From NCBI GenBank assembly GCA_014084085.1, contig NPFB01000035.1, positions 1 through 41,520 on the forward strand: DNA of 41,520 nt, given 5' to 3'. The position numbers and the translations under genes are program-made. The notes under the pieces are model-generated. The model saw only the letters and a program-made list of their open reading frames with translations. It searched no databases and was not told where the DNA came from. This document shows positions 9,338-19,110 of this stretch, piece after piece. Each line of letters begins with the position of its first letter. Positions within the stretch are counted from its first letter, which is position 1. The DNA comes from Hondaea fermentalgiana. Taxonomy: Eukaryota; Sar; Bigyra; Thraustochytrida; Thraustochytriidae.

Positions 9338-10413
9338 ATGACCTGGGAGACTGACTCACACTTCCCGAGCGAAACGTTCGCGCCTCGATGGCCGCTTTGG
9401 AGATTTGGAGTATCTCGCTCAGGTCCTTCAGTATTCCCTGTGCGGCCTCGAGGCGTTCCGCGTCGACTTCGACGCAAAAGCGGCCACCGCGCAGCATTCG
9501 AAAACGCAGATTCTCGCTCTCTTGCAGCCGCAGTCGACTGCGAACCAGCTCTTCCGCGTGCTCTACTGTTGCGAGATGCTCTTCGAGTGCGCGTACACCT
9601 GGTGCGAGACGGGAGCGGAGACACGGCGAGGCTGCAATCCTCGCCGTCCGAAGTCCCAGTTCTGCGGCCACAGATCGTACTTGTGCTTTCGTCAGCGAGT
9701 CGAGTGGCGAAAGGACCTTGAACTCGCGCGCAGCCTAGAACGTTGAGTCCAAAATGCACGTAATCACGCACGCAAACAGGCAAATGCCTCATACAAGGTT
9801 GGTTAGAGTGTTTCCATAGAAAGAACCTTTTTCCCCTCTCGCGCTCTCGCTTGCGTATTTTCCCTTTCCCTTTCACTAGCTAGTCTCATGACTTTTTTCA
9901 ACTCACAATAAGTCCCAAACGCGTGGGATCCTCGAGATCGTCTGCGTTCGTCCCATTGAAAAGTCGGATCTCGTGCGGGCGAGAGGAGGCCCCAAAGTGG
10001 CGCCGAATATCCTCGAGGACGTCGCCGTACAACGACACCTTGCAATGGTAGCAGCTCTCCCCCTCATTGGCCACGTACGCTGGCCGACTGCCCTCGGACG
10101 TGCGCACCTCAACCAGCGGAATGCCAATGTCCTCGCGCGCCACCTCGCGCGCCTGCTCGAGCTGCCTGCGCGGCAGCGACGCCGAGACCCCGAGCGCCGC
10201 CACGGCGCGCTCCGGGAAGACGCGATGCACGCACGCCGCCACGACGCTCGAGTCCACGCCGCCCGAGTACGCCACCACGTTCACGCCCGGCGCCCCCGCG
10301 CCCCCGGCCCGCACGCGCGCGAGCACGCGCTCCAAGAGCGCCGCCATCGTTGCCGCTTCGCCAAGGCGGTTTGCCACGACCGTGCGCGTCTTCTTCTCTT
10401 CGTCTTCGTTCAT
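9288..10413 (-). CDS. larE: LarE-like ATP-dependent sulfur transferase, two exons
   Basis: Spliced CDS complement(9288-9734, 9907-10413), 317 aa. Exon 1 has the PP-loop SGGVDSS (residues 50-56), a CYHC motif (121-124) and the NGTNADDLEDPTRLGL segment. The 172-bp intron (donor GTGAGT, acceptor CTAG, phase 0) joins this to AAREFKVLSPLDSLTKAQVR in exon 2. Exon 2 also has PCLRSR with Cys207, placed where LarE proteins carry their sulfur-donating cysteine, and a late RSGS motif. Bacterial LarE adenylates the nickel-pincer precursor and inserts sulfur; whether this eukaryotic protein does so is unknown, and no LarB or LarC gene is in the window. It is longer than typical LarE (about 270-280 aa), mainly through a basic C-terminal tail. 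That tail overlaps the Pumilio CDS by 50 bp. Confidence 0.88.
9735..9906 (-). other. Intron of LarE-like gene
   Basis: 172 bp, donor GTGAGT at 9901-9906 and acceptor CTAG ending at 9735 on the minus strand. Both flanking reading frames hit stops inside it. Removing it restores the LarE family sequence in phase 0. Confidence 0.85.
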
Positions 10414-10746
10414 CCTCGCCTTGGCATCGATCGTGCCAGGTCGATCGGCCCCGCGCGACGCCGGCCCGGCCGAAGGGCGTCCCCGCCATCGCCGCCGCTC
10501 TTCACAGCCAGCCCGCCGGCCAGCCAGCCGGGCTGCGCGCGAGCGGCGGGCGCTCTCGGCGGCGAGCGAACTGCCCGACGCCAGGCAGGCTTTGCGAGAA
10601 AGATTTCCGCGCAGAGCGAGCTCAGAACCAAGAACCAGGAACTCCGAGGTGGTGCGCGCACCTCGGTCGGGATCGCGGGCTCCTTTCCTTCCTTCCTTCC
10701 GCTCGGGGCTGGCCTCGGGGCGGGGCGAGAGCGCGGACAGGCTGGG

Positions 10747-10950
10747 CCTTGCCTTGCCTTGCCTTGCCTTGCCTTGCCTTGCCTTGCCTTGCCTTGCCNN
10801 NNNNNNNNNNNNNNNNNNNNNNNNNNNNNNNNNNNNNNNNNNNNNNNNNNNNNNNNNNNNNNNNNNNNNNNNNNNNNNNNNNNNNNNNNNNNNNNNNNCC
10901 TTGCCTTGCCTTGCCTTGCCTTGCCTTGCCTTGCCTTGCCTTGCCTTGCC
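10747..10950. repeat. (CCTTG)n pentanucleotide array interrupted by gap
   Basis: Perfect CCTTG units run from 10747 to 10798 and again from 10899 to 10950, on either side of the Ns. The same unit on both sides implies that the assembly broke inside a longer array whose true length is unknown. Confidence 0.95.
10799..10898. other. Assembly gap (100 N)
   Basis: Exactly 100 Ns, a conventional placeholder for unknown length, inside the (CCTTG)n array. Confidence 0.98.
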
Positions 10951-11201
10951 TCGGCTACTTCGAAGTTACAGCGAGTGGCATTGTGCAGTGACTGCCAAGG
11001 GCATCTCAACGGTCACATGAGCAGCTCGTTGCGACTCGACTCGGCAAGAGTCTCTCGCCAGAAGCGCAACCTGGCAGCTAGCTCAAAGGTGAGAGAGCGA
11101 GCGCCGGTCAAGGCGCACGCAAGCGCGCGGAAGCCAGCAAAAGCTGAGGACGCAAGCACGAGCCTCGGCGCGAGCGAAGGGGCGCGTCGCCAGTCAGCAC
11201 C

Positions 11202-14200
11202 ATGCAGCTCACACTGATGCAGTCGCTGCTGGAGCCGTCGAAGCAGGGCATGAAAAAGGTGACGGCCATGTCCTGGTCTCCAAACAACAAGAGACTTGCC
11301 GTCGTCACCGTCGACCGCGTCGTCTACCTCTACGACGAGCAGGGCGAACGCAAGGACAAGTTCGCGACCAAGGCCGCGACAAAAGGAGACAAGGAGTATC
11401 TCGTCCGTGCGCTTGCATGGTCCCCCGACTCAAGCAAGCTCGCCGTCGCACAAACTGACAACATCGTCTTTGTGTACAAGCTGGGCCTCGAGTGGACCGA
11501 CAAAAAATCCATTCGCCACAAGTTTGCACAGTCGAGCACCGTAACGTGCCTGACGTGGCCCAGCGGTCAGCCCAACGAGCTCGTCTTTGGTCTCGCCGAC
11601 GGCAAGGTCAAAGTGGGCCAGCTTCGCTCCAACAAACCGGCCACGCTCTACTCGACCGATTCATACACGGTGGCCTGCTGTGCTTCGACCGATGGCAAGT
11701 CCATCCTCAGTGGTCACCTCGATGGCGCCATTTACTGCTTCAATTTCGACGAAGTCGCGGGTGGAAGCGGCGCCGCCTACCGCAAGTTTGCTCACCATCC
11801 ATGCCCACCCTATGCTCTTGCGTGGGGCACCTCTGTCATGGCCGCCGGCTCCGATCGCCGAGTTGTCTTTTACGATGATCACGGAAGCGAACGGCGTACT
11901 TTTGACTACGCCCTGGAAAACGCCGGCGACGGGACAAACGCTGACAAAGACAGTGGCGAAACAGGAACGCCCCCAGCCAAAGAGTTTACCGTCGCCGCCA
12001 GCAATCCTAGCGGACAGAGCATTGTCGTCGGCAACTTTGACTCCTTTTATGTGTTTACATACAGCGCGGCGCGAGAGTCATGGGAAGAAATGGCTCCCAA
12101 GGTCATTCCCAATTATTACACCGTGACCTCTCTGGCCTGGAAGCAAGATGGATCCCGTCTTGCCGTCGGTACGCTCTGCGGGGCGGTCGACGTCTTCGAC
12201 GCCTGCATCCGCCGCACACGCTACAACAACACCTTCGAGTTCACCTATGTCTCTCCCTCCCAGGTTATTGTCAAGCACATTAGCTCGGGACGGCGGGTCA
12301 TGATCAAAAGTGCCTTTGAGTGCGAAATTACACGCATCAACGTTTACGCGGAAGACCGCTACCTGGTCGCGCACACCTCGGAAACGCTCATTTGCGGCGA
12401 CATTGAAACCGCCAAAATGAGTGAAGTCCCGTGGAACTTTGTCGGCACAGAAAAGTACGTCTTTGATAACCCAAACGTCTGCATGGTCTACGCTTCCGGC
12501 GAGCTCGCCATGATCGAGTACGGGCACAACGAGATTCTCTCGAGCTGCCGTACCGAGCACGTGCGCAACACGCTCGTCTCGGTCCGCATCAACGAGCGCC
12601 CCCCTCGCGCACGAGCGGGACTTGGCGGCGCAATCCCTATGATGTCGACTCGTTTTGGCGAGTCCAAGGTCGGGGCTGAAGCCTCTTCTGCGGCAGCTGG
12701 GACCTCGCATGAGGCCAACAAAAAAATTGCCTACCTCTTGGATCAGCTCACCATTCGTGTCATGGACCTCGCCACAGGATACGCAGATGCGACCATCAAC
12801 CACAACAGCAAGATCGATTGGCTCGAGCTCAACGCCCGTGCCGACCTTTTGCTTTATCGCGACAAGCGTCGCCAGTTGCATCTCTACAATGTGCACAAGC
12901 AGTCGCGCAACACACTGCTCACGTACTGCAACTACGTGCAATGGGTTCCCGGCAGCGATGTCGTCGTGGCCCAGAATCGTGGCAACCTCTGCGTCTGGTA
13001 TAACATTGAGGCCCCCGAAAAGGTGACCATCATCCCGATCCAGGGTGAAGTCGAAGAAATCGAGCGCGTAGAGGGGAAAACAGAGGTCCGCGTCGACGAG
13101 GGCATCAACACAGCCGTGTATTGCCTTGACGAAGCACTCATCGGCTTCGGCAGCGCTGTCGAAGACAATGACCTGGACAAGGCCATGCGTGTGCTCGAAC
13201 TGCAATCCGTCAATGGCGAGTTTCGACCCGAGACGGAGACCATGTGGAAGCAACTCAGCGAGGTCGCTCGAGCAGCCGGCCGTCTTGACCTTGCAGAGCG
13301 CAGCTATGCTGCTGTAGGCGACGTGTCCATGGCCAGGTACATGCGCAAGGTGAACAAAACGCGCATGCAGGTGCGCAAGGCCACCGGTACCGACGGCGAT
13401 AGCCACTGGATTGTGCGCGCTCGTCTCGCCTTGCTGCAAGGTGATTTTCGCGATGCCGAGCTCATCTATCTGGAGCAAGGCCAGAGTGACGAAGCCGTCG
13501 AAATGTACCAGACTCTTCATCAGTGGGACGAGGCCATTCGAGTCGCCGAAGAGCGCAACCACCCGGAAGCAGAGGACATGCGTGCTAGCTACTTTGACTA
13601 CCTTGTTTCATCCGGTCAGGAGGCGCGCGCGGGCGCGATTCGTGAACGTGAAGGCGACTATGTGGAGGCCATCGACCTTTACCTGCGTGGTAGTCGTCCG
13701 GCCAAGGCTGTTTACGTCGTCAACACATACAAGAAGTCGTACAAGGCCGACCTTCTCGAGCGCATCGCCACGGCACTCACCAACAGCGGAATGCACGACA
13801 AGGCTGGCAGCTTTTACGAGCGCAACGGCCAGATGGAACGTGCCCTTCAGTCCTTTAAAAAGGGACATGCATACCGCAGTGCCGTGGAGCTCGCTCGACG
13901 CGAGTTCCCCGACCAAGTCATTCGTCTCGAGGAAATGTGGGGCGACTGGCTCGTGCAGACCAAGAACCTCGAGCCTGCCATTGGCCATTTCATCGAGGCA
14001 AACGCCACTCGCAAGGCCATCGAAGCTGCTCTTGGATCCCGCCAGTGGACAAAGGCTGGCCAGCTCGTCGACTCGTTGGGTGCCGACGAAGAAACGACGC
14101 GACCCTACTACCGTCGCATCGCCGATCACTACCACCAGGCACAGCAGTTCGAGCGCGCTGAAAAGTACTACACCTTGGCTGGCGCGGAAAAGGAGGCCAT

Positions 14201-16787
14201 TCAAATGTACACCGACGCGGGCCAGTGGGACAATGCACACGCATTGGCCACGCGCTTCATGAGCTCGCAAGAAGTCTCTGACCTCTACCATCGCCAGGCG
14301 CAGACTCTCGAGGGCAAGGGCCGCTACAAAGAGGCTGAACGTCTGCTGCTCACGGTCGATGCCGTGGATCGGGCCATTGCCATGTACGAAAAGGCGCGGA
14401 AATTCGATCACATGATTCGGCTCGTTGCCGCATACCGCAAGGAAAAGCTCAAGGATACGCATCTGCGACTCGCCGGACGTCTCGAGATGGAGGGCAACCT
14501 TCGGCAGGCCGAGGAGCACTTTGCTCAATCCGGCGACTGGCCTTCTGCTGTCAACATGTACACCGCTAACGATAAGTGGGACGAGGCCATCCGTGTGGCA
14601 AAGTACCATGGAGGTGTTTCGGCCAGCCGCAAGGTTGCATACCAGTGGGCCAAGGTCCTGGGCGGAGAGGCTGGCGCCAAGCTTCTCACCAAGCTCGGTC
14701 TCGTTGAACAGGCCATCGACTATGCCATTGACGATGGTGCCTACAGCGAGGCTCTCGAGCTCGCGAAAAACTCGCTCCCAGCCCGTGTGCCCGAGGTTCA
14801 TCTCAAGCACGCGCTTTACCTCGAAGACGAAGAGCGCTTCACCGAGGCCGAGGCTGCTTTTATCAAGGCAGAAAAGCCCAAGGAGGCCATTGAAATGTAC
14901 AATCACCAGCAGGATTGGAGCAGCGCCATGCGCGTCGCTGAACGCTACGACCCCGCCTCTGTGCCCGACGTCCTCGTGGCGCAGGCCAAGCACGCGGTGG
15001 GACTTAAACAATTCTCCAACGCCGAAACCCTCTTTCTCAACGCCAAAAAGCCCGAATTTGCGCTTGCCATGTTCCAAGAGCATGGTCTTTGGGAAGAAGC
15101 GATTCGTTTCGCCAAAATGCACCTCCCGCACAAGCTGCAAGAGGTGCAGCGCGCCTTCAAGGAGGGCGGAAGCGTCTCTGTAAGTCTTGCTGCGAGCAAG
15201 GCCGTCGCGGCGCCGAGGAACTCGCCGCCTCCAAGTGGCCGTCGCAGTCCAAAGGCATCGTACAACCCCGCTTCAGGTCGTGGTGCTCGTATCGGAGCGC
15301 TGGGCGATTGCTCGCGGCAAGATGCAATTCGTAGCGCCATGGACTCGGCCAAAAACTTCGAGGAAGCTGGCGAGTTCACCAAAGCCATCGATTGCTTCCT
15401 GCACACTGGCGAGTCGGCCGAGGGCGAAGTCGAGTCGCAGCCATCTTCCGAAGAGGTTGATCTCATGGTTATTGCCTGGGATCGCGCGATTCGCCTTTCG
15501 TCCCAGCATGCTGCAGACTCATATGGCGATGTCGTCGAGCACGTTGCAGATAGACTTGCTGGCGTCGGGCGCTTCAATGCAGCAGGTGATCTGTACGAAG
15601 AGGTGGAGCGACACGAGGAGGCTGTGCGCTGCTACATCAAGGCGAAAAAGTGGGACAAGGCGCGCGCCGTCGCAGAGATTGCGCCAGCGTACTTGGCTCT
15701 TGTCGACAAGGCCTACCGGAAGCACATGCGCCACGAGCGCAACCCCGCTGAGCTTCTTAAACTTGGCGACTATGACGCTGCGCTTGCGTTGCACGCTGAC
15801 CAGGGTGACTGGGAGCGTATTTTCGAGATTATCGATACGCAAGAGGGGATCCCCGTCGAGCTGGGCTCAAAGTACGCTGGAGAAATGGCCGCTCGGCTCG
15901 TGGAGAACGTGGAGCTCGGGGAGGTCCCCGTCGACAAGCTTGATCACGCAATCGCACGACTCGCCAAGCATGGTACGCCCTCTGGACCGCAGCACTTTGC
16001 TCTCTTTTGCCGACTTGCCCAAGAGGTTCTTGGTCGCAAGCAAGCCGATATCCGCGCTTCTGATCCAGACCAGGACGGTGAGGCAACGGGTGAGGACAGC
16101 ACCGACGATGTCGGCCCCACAGCAAATGGCGCCGTCACATATGATGTGGCCCTGCGCAACTTGCGCGAAGTTCTCTTTAACGCAATTCGTCAGAGGTCCA
16201 ACTCGCGTCGTCTCGAGTCCAAATCAGCGGGCGAGTCGCAAATTCAGACGCTCGAGCGACTGTTGCTCGTTACGCATCTCTACCGTCTCCACTACACGTG
16301 CGTGACGGGAGGATCTATGGACCTCGCAGCAAAGATCCTTGTCGTGCTCCTTCGCTTCAAGGGCGATGCGATTCCTTGCGACAAGATTTTTTACCTTGCC
16401 GGCATGGCTTGCAAAGACATGGAGTGGCTCGGAAAGGCCTTTGTCATCCTCAACCGATACCTCGATCTCAGCGAGGCTATTGACGAGGGCGAGCTTGGTG
16501 ATTTGGACAACACAGACTTTCAGGACACGGATATCCCCGAGCCGCACAAGAACCCACTTCCCAAGTCGCACTTTTTGCCTGACAATACGCGTGAAGAGAT
16601 TCGCGAATGGATCCTCAGCGCTGCCATGGATGCAGACGTCGAGCAGGAGCCTTTGGACCAGGCTTGGTTTCAAGAGACAACGCTCACGGTGGCTGAAAAT
16701 ACGACCCAGCTTGTTCGCATGTTTGAGCGCGGTGCGATGCCCATCGAGGAATACCTTGTCGACATTCGCTCTGCCTATGGGCTGTGA
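11202..16787 (+). CDS. IFT172: Intraflagellar transport protein IFT172
   Basis: 1861 aa from ATG 11202, a single exon. Two N-terminal WD40 regions occupy roughly residues 1-640, with motifs close to animal IFT172: VDRVVYLYDEQGERKDKF, HPCPPYALAWG, WKQDGSRLAVGTLCG, SQVIVK, and QWVPGSDVVVAQNRGNLCVW. The rest is TPR-like helical repeats (RARLALLQGDFRDAE, RLEEMWGDWLVQ, VAYQWAKVLGGEAG, HLKHALYLEDEERF). The late motif DNTDFQDTDIPEP is also conserved. IFT172 is a peripheral IFT-B subunit that links trains to cargo and works at tip turnaround. A Ser/Pro-rich linker lies near residues 1330-1365. The protein ends soon after the conserved EEIREWILSAAMDADVEQ region, without the roughly 70-residue C-terminal segment of human IFT172. 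Confidence 0.97.
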   Translation: MQLTLMQSLLEPSKQGMKKVTAMSWSPNNKRLAVVTVDRVVYLYDEQGERKDKFATKAATKGDKEYLVRALAWSPDSSKLAVAQTDNIVFVYKLGLEWTDKKSIRHKFAQSSTVTCLTWPSGQPNELVFGLADGKVKVGQLRSNKPATLYSTDSYTVACCASTDGKSILSGHLDGAIYCFNFDEVAGGSGAAYRKFAHHPCPPYALAWGTSVMAAGSDRRVVFYDDHGSERRTFDYALENAGDGTNADKDSGETGTPPAKEFTVAASNPSGQSIVVGNFDSFYVFTYSAARESWEEMAPKVIPNYYTVTSLAWKQDGSRLAVGTLCGAVDVFDACIRRTRYNNTFEFTYVSPSQVIVKHISSGRRVMIKSAFECEITRINVYAEDRYLVAHTSETLICGDIETAKMSEVPWNFVGTEKYVFDNPNVCMVYASGELAMIEYGHNEILSSCRTEHVRNTLVSVRINERPPRARAGLGGAIPMMSTRFGESKVGAEASSAAAGTSHEANKKIAYLLDQLTIRVMDLATGYADATINHNSKIDWLELNARADLLLYRDKRRQLHLYNVHKQSRNTLLTYCNYVQWVPGSDVVVAQNRGNLCVWYNIEAPEKVTIIPIQGEVEEIERVEGKTEVRVDEGINTAVYCLDEALIGFGSAVEDNDLDKAMRVLELQSVNGEFRPETETMWKQLSEVARAAGRLDLAERSYAAVGDVSMARYMRKVNKTRMQVRKATGTDGDSHWIVRARLALLQGDFRDAELIYLEQGQSDEAVEMYQTLHQWDEAIRVAEERNHPEAEDMRASYFDYLVSSGQEARAGAIREREGDYVEAIDLYLRGSRPAKAVYVVNTYKKSYKADLLERIATALTNSGMHDKAGSFYERNGQMERALQSFKKGHAYRSAVELARREFPDQVIRLEEMWGDWLVQTKNLEPAIGHFIEANATRKAIEAALGSRQWTKAGQLVDSLGADEETTRPYYRRIADHYHQAQQFERAEKYYTLAGAEKEAIQMYTDAGQWDNAHALATRFMSSQEVSDLYHRQAQTLEGKGRYKEAERLLLTVDAVDRAIAMYEKARKFDHMIRLVAAYRKEKLKDTHLRLAGRLEMEGNLRQAEEHFAQSGDWPSAVNMYTANDKWDEAIRVAKYHGGVSASRKVAYQWAKVLGGEAGAKLLTKLGLVEQAIDYAIDDGAYSEALELAKNSLPARVPEVHLKHALYLEDEERFTEAEAAFIKAEKPKEAIEMYNHQQDWSSAMRVAERYDPASVPDVLVAQAKHAVGLKQFSNAETLFLNAKKPEFALAMFQEHGLWEEAIRFAKMHLPHKLQEVQRAFKEGGSVSVSLAASKAVAAPRNSPPPSGRRSPKASYNPASGRGARIGALGDCSRQDAIRSAMDSAKNFEEAGEFTKAIDCFLHTGESAEGEVESQPSSEEVDLMVIAWDRAIRLSSQHAADSYGDVVEHVADRLAGVGRFNAAGDLYEEVERHEEAVRCYIKAKKWDKARAVAEIAPAYLALVDKAYRKHMRHERNPAELLKLGDYDAALALHADQGDWERIFEIIDTQEGIPVELGSKYAGEMAARLVENVELGEVPVDKLDHAIARLAKHGTPSGPQHFALFCRLAQEVLGRKQADIRASDPDQDGEATGEDSTDDVGPTANGAVTYDVALRNLREVLFNAIRQRSNSRRLESKSAGESQIQTLERLLLVTHLYRLHYTCVTGGSMDLAAKILVVLLRFKGDAIPCDKIFYLAGMACKDMEWLGKAFVILNRYLDLSEAIDEGELGDLDNTDFQDTDIPEPHKNPLPKSHFLPDNTREEIREWILSAAMDADVEQEPLDQAWFQETTLTVAENTTQLVRMFERGAMPIEEYLVDIRSAYGL

Positions 16788-16943
16788 GCCAGCCTATTCA
16801 CCTGACAGCTTCTTTTATGTTCACAACCACTGGAAACAAGCAAACAATGCAATGCACCAAGCCTTTTCTTTGAGTAACTTTCTTTAGAACAAAACGTGCA
16901 AGACAGAGATTACCTATACACGTATCGAGATCGATTTCCAAAC

Positions 16944-18071
16944 TTATTCCCATTCCGGACGCGGAAGCCGCGTTCTTGCTAGATTGCCTTGTGCGCGCTT
17001 TGCGCTTTGCCCCGATGGCTGTGCATTTCTATGTTTGGTCTTGGGCACTTTATTCCTGAGCGTGGCTGACTTGGAAGATGAAGAAGAAGAAGAGAAAGTA
17101 GATGACGAGAGTTTTTGCGCGCTTGGCTTGGACGTCGATGGGCGAACCGTCTTGCTAGCAGCTAGGCTAGGTTTGAGATGCTCGATGCGAGCCTTGAGAG
17201 CGTCGATTTCAGATTCCAAGACATTCGCGCCAGCAAGGTAGTTTTCGTCCGGCAAGTATGCGTCTGTATCTGGGCCCGGGCCGTATGCAAGTCGCTCAAG
17301 AGCTTGGACCTCTTTACGCAAGGCGGCAATGTCGCGCAAAAAGCCTTCATGGTCGAGCTTGCGTCGTTGTTCAAGATGGCGGTTCTTTTTCGTGAGCGCA
17401 AGATTACGGTCACCAAGAGACATGGCTTTGTCACGCAAATCGCGACTGACATGCTCCTTTTGATGTTTGAGCTTGACAAGCTGGTCTTCGGCCTGCATGG
17501 CTTGCCTGCGAAAGCGCTGCACCGAAGCCTCAGCGTCGCGCAAAATGGACTGTCGAGCGGCCTCCATCTCTTGCGCGACCCGGTCCGCGATAGTGTCCAG
17601 CTGCGTACGCAAGACTTTGTTGTCCTGGTCAAGTCGAGCGAGGCGCTCAACACTTTGTCTGCTCTCGGTGTGGGAGCTGTGGCGCAATTCGAGGTAGTCC
17701 TTGGTTGCTGCGCGCGTGGCTTGCTCGCTGTATAAAAGACGCTGCTCCAGCGCCTCGATTTGTTTCGTCAAGCCGTCTTTCGTTCGCTTGTGTTGGGCCT
17801 CGCGATCAACGCGGTCCCTTTCCAGGGCTGCTATGCGGTCGCGAGAGACGCGTTGCTGTTGCTCGAGTTGCTTTTCGAGCGCGTCTACGCGCTTTGTCAG
17901 CGTCTCTGTCTGTTCGTTGGGCAAGTAAATTGTGCGCAGGACCTTGCTACCTGCGGCGTCCTTGCTGCCTCTGGCCATGAGCTTGGCGTTCGGGACAACC
18001 TGCACCCCGCCGGTGTCCTTGCCGCCGCCTTGAATGTCATGGACGCGAGACGCGGCGGAAGAAGAGCCGTT

Positions 18072-18106
<35 letters not shown>

Positions 18107-18719
18107 CACCGCGCTCTGTCGCAGAGGAACGCGAAGTTCCGCTGAGATTGCGCGTCATTAGGTAGGGACGGCAGTCCTTGAAGAAGGTGACCTCTTGTGA
18201 AACGGGTTCTGTGAGCGCGAGCAGATGTTGGATGCGTCTCCGATCTTCTGACTGTTGCAGTTTCAGTTCGTCATTTTCTGCAAGCAATTTGAGCGCTTCC
18301 TCTCGTTCCTCAAAGAGCTGCACGTTGGCATCGCTCAGGGCATTCTGCAGCTGTTCCACCTCTTCTTGGCGCACCTTGAGCTCCCACTTGACCCGGTGCA
18401 ACTCTGCATGCGGAACCTCGGACGCCCCCACTCTTCGCAGCAACTCCTCCCTCTCCTTTTCGACCTCGTCCAGTCTCGTTCTGTAAAACGCCAGCAGCCC
18501 CTGCGTCGTCGTCGTCGTCGTCGTCGTCCTCGTCTCTGCCGTCGTCTCTGCCGTGGTCCTCGTGGTCCTTTTCGTCCCAGGCCCCGCGGCCTCGCCCTCG
18601 CCTTCGTCGCGCCCCTTCCCGCTCTCGCGCGAGTCCTGCGCGGCCTTGGCCGCGCGCAGGGCCGACTGCACGATGGCCGCGCCGTCGCGGCCGTCGCCGA
18701 GCGTCTCGCGGGCCTCCAT
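16944..18719 (-). CDS. CCDC77: CCDC77-like coiled-coil protein
   Basis: 591 aa from ATG 18719. Residues 50-72 are Thr-rich, encoded by a (CGT)n-type tract. The segment LLAFYRTRLDEVEKEREELL (about 75-94), the following ALSDANVQLFEERE, and RRIQHLLALT (about 161-170) recall vertebrate CCDC77, a centrosome-associated coiled-coil protein; this recognition is from memory. A poly-Ala/Ser stretch (18060-18110) precedes long coiled coils (about residues 265-510) and a Ser/Lys-rich tail. It ends 156 bp from the IFT172 stop (convergent). It starts 391 bp from the divergent CCDC138-like gene. If the CCDC77 assignment is wrong, it remains a centrosomal-type coiled-coil protein. Confidence 0.75.
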
Positions 18720-19110
18720 CGCGCGCGTCCGGGCTCGGCAGCGCCGGGTCTGCGCTTGCTCGCCCTGATTGCTTGCCCTGTTTGCTCGCCCTGCTTGCTC
18801 GCCCTGCTTGCTTGCCCTGCTTGCCTGCCTGGTCTCCGGCGACCGTTACACGGACTCGCTGCGGCTGCTGCTTGCCACTGGTAAACCAACAGCGAGCACA
18901 ACGATCCGATCTGGCGAAGCTCGCAAAGCTGGCGAGCTGGCCAAGCAGAGAGCACCTCGCCCACCTCGGGCGCAGACCTCGAGCTCGCCGCGGGCGAGGA
19001 CTCGAGCGGGACCGGGTCCTCGCCGCGTCGTGCGGGAACAACGAGCGACCGGCGGTCGCACGCGGGCAGGCAGGCAGGCAGGCCGGAGGAGGTTAGGTTG
19101 GCGGGCGACG
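18720..19110. promoter_or_regulatory. Bidirectional intergenic region between two coiled-coil genes
   Basis: These 391 bp lie between the divergent starts at 18719 (-) and 19111 (+). From 18754 to 18835 it is a degenerate CTTGC/GCCCT repeat, and 19066-19081 is a GCAG repeat. I found no clear RFX X-box by eye. Shared regulation of the two genes is inferred from geometry only. Confidence 0.5.

Larger units (their letters stand above)
10414..11201. other. Divergent intergenic region with gap, LarE-like / IFT172
   Basis: A GC-rich region between two divergently oriented start codons, so it should contain both promoters. It holds the (CCTTG)n array and the 100-N gap. No further gene is supported; long open frames here are repeat artefacts. 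Confidence 0.6.

Noticed and set aside
10747..10950. (CCTTG)n array as telomeric repeat
   Set aside because: It is internal between two genes, the unit is not a known TTAGGG-type telomere repeat, and shorter tracts of the unit occur elsewhere in the window.
10420..11020. ORFs translating through the N gap with Leu-Ala-Leu-Pro-Cys repeats
   Set aside because: They exist only because the pentanucleotide array is open in several frames; the gap length is arbitrary.
12078..15140. Two long antisense ORFs (494 and 510 codons) inside IFT172
   Set aside because: They lie wholly opposite a confident gene with strong codon bias, which commonly leaves antisense frames open. They show no recognisable domain.
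15180..15296. Possible intron in IFT172 starting at a GTAAGT within the Ser/Pro-rich linker
   Set aside because: The frame is open throughout. The better acceptors (such as TTCAG at 15276) break the frame, and the in-frame one is a poor GGAG site.
18769..19110. Upstream extension of the CCDC138-like ORF
   Set aside because: It begins at a non-ATG codon in a CTTGC/GCCCT repeat and has Arg/Pro-rich shadow composition; the first ATG is at 19111.
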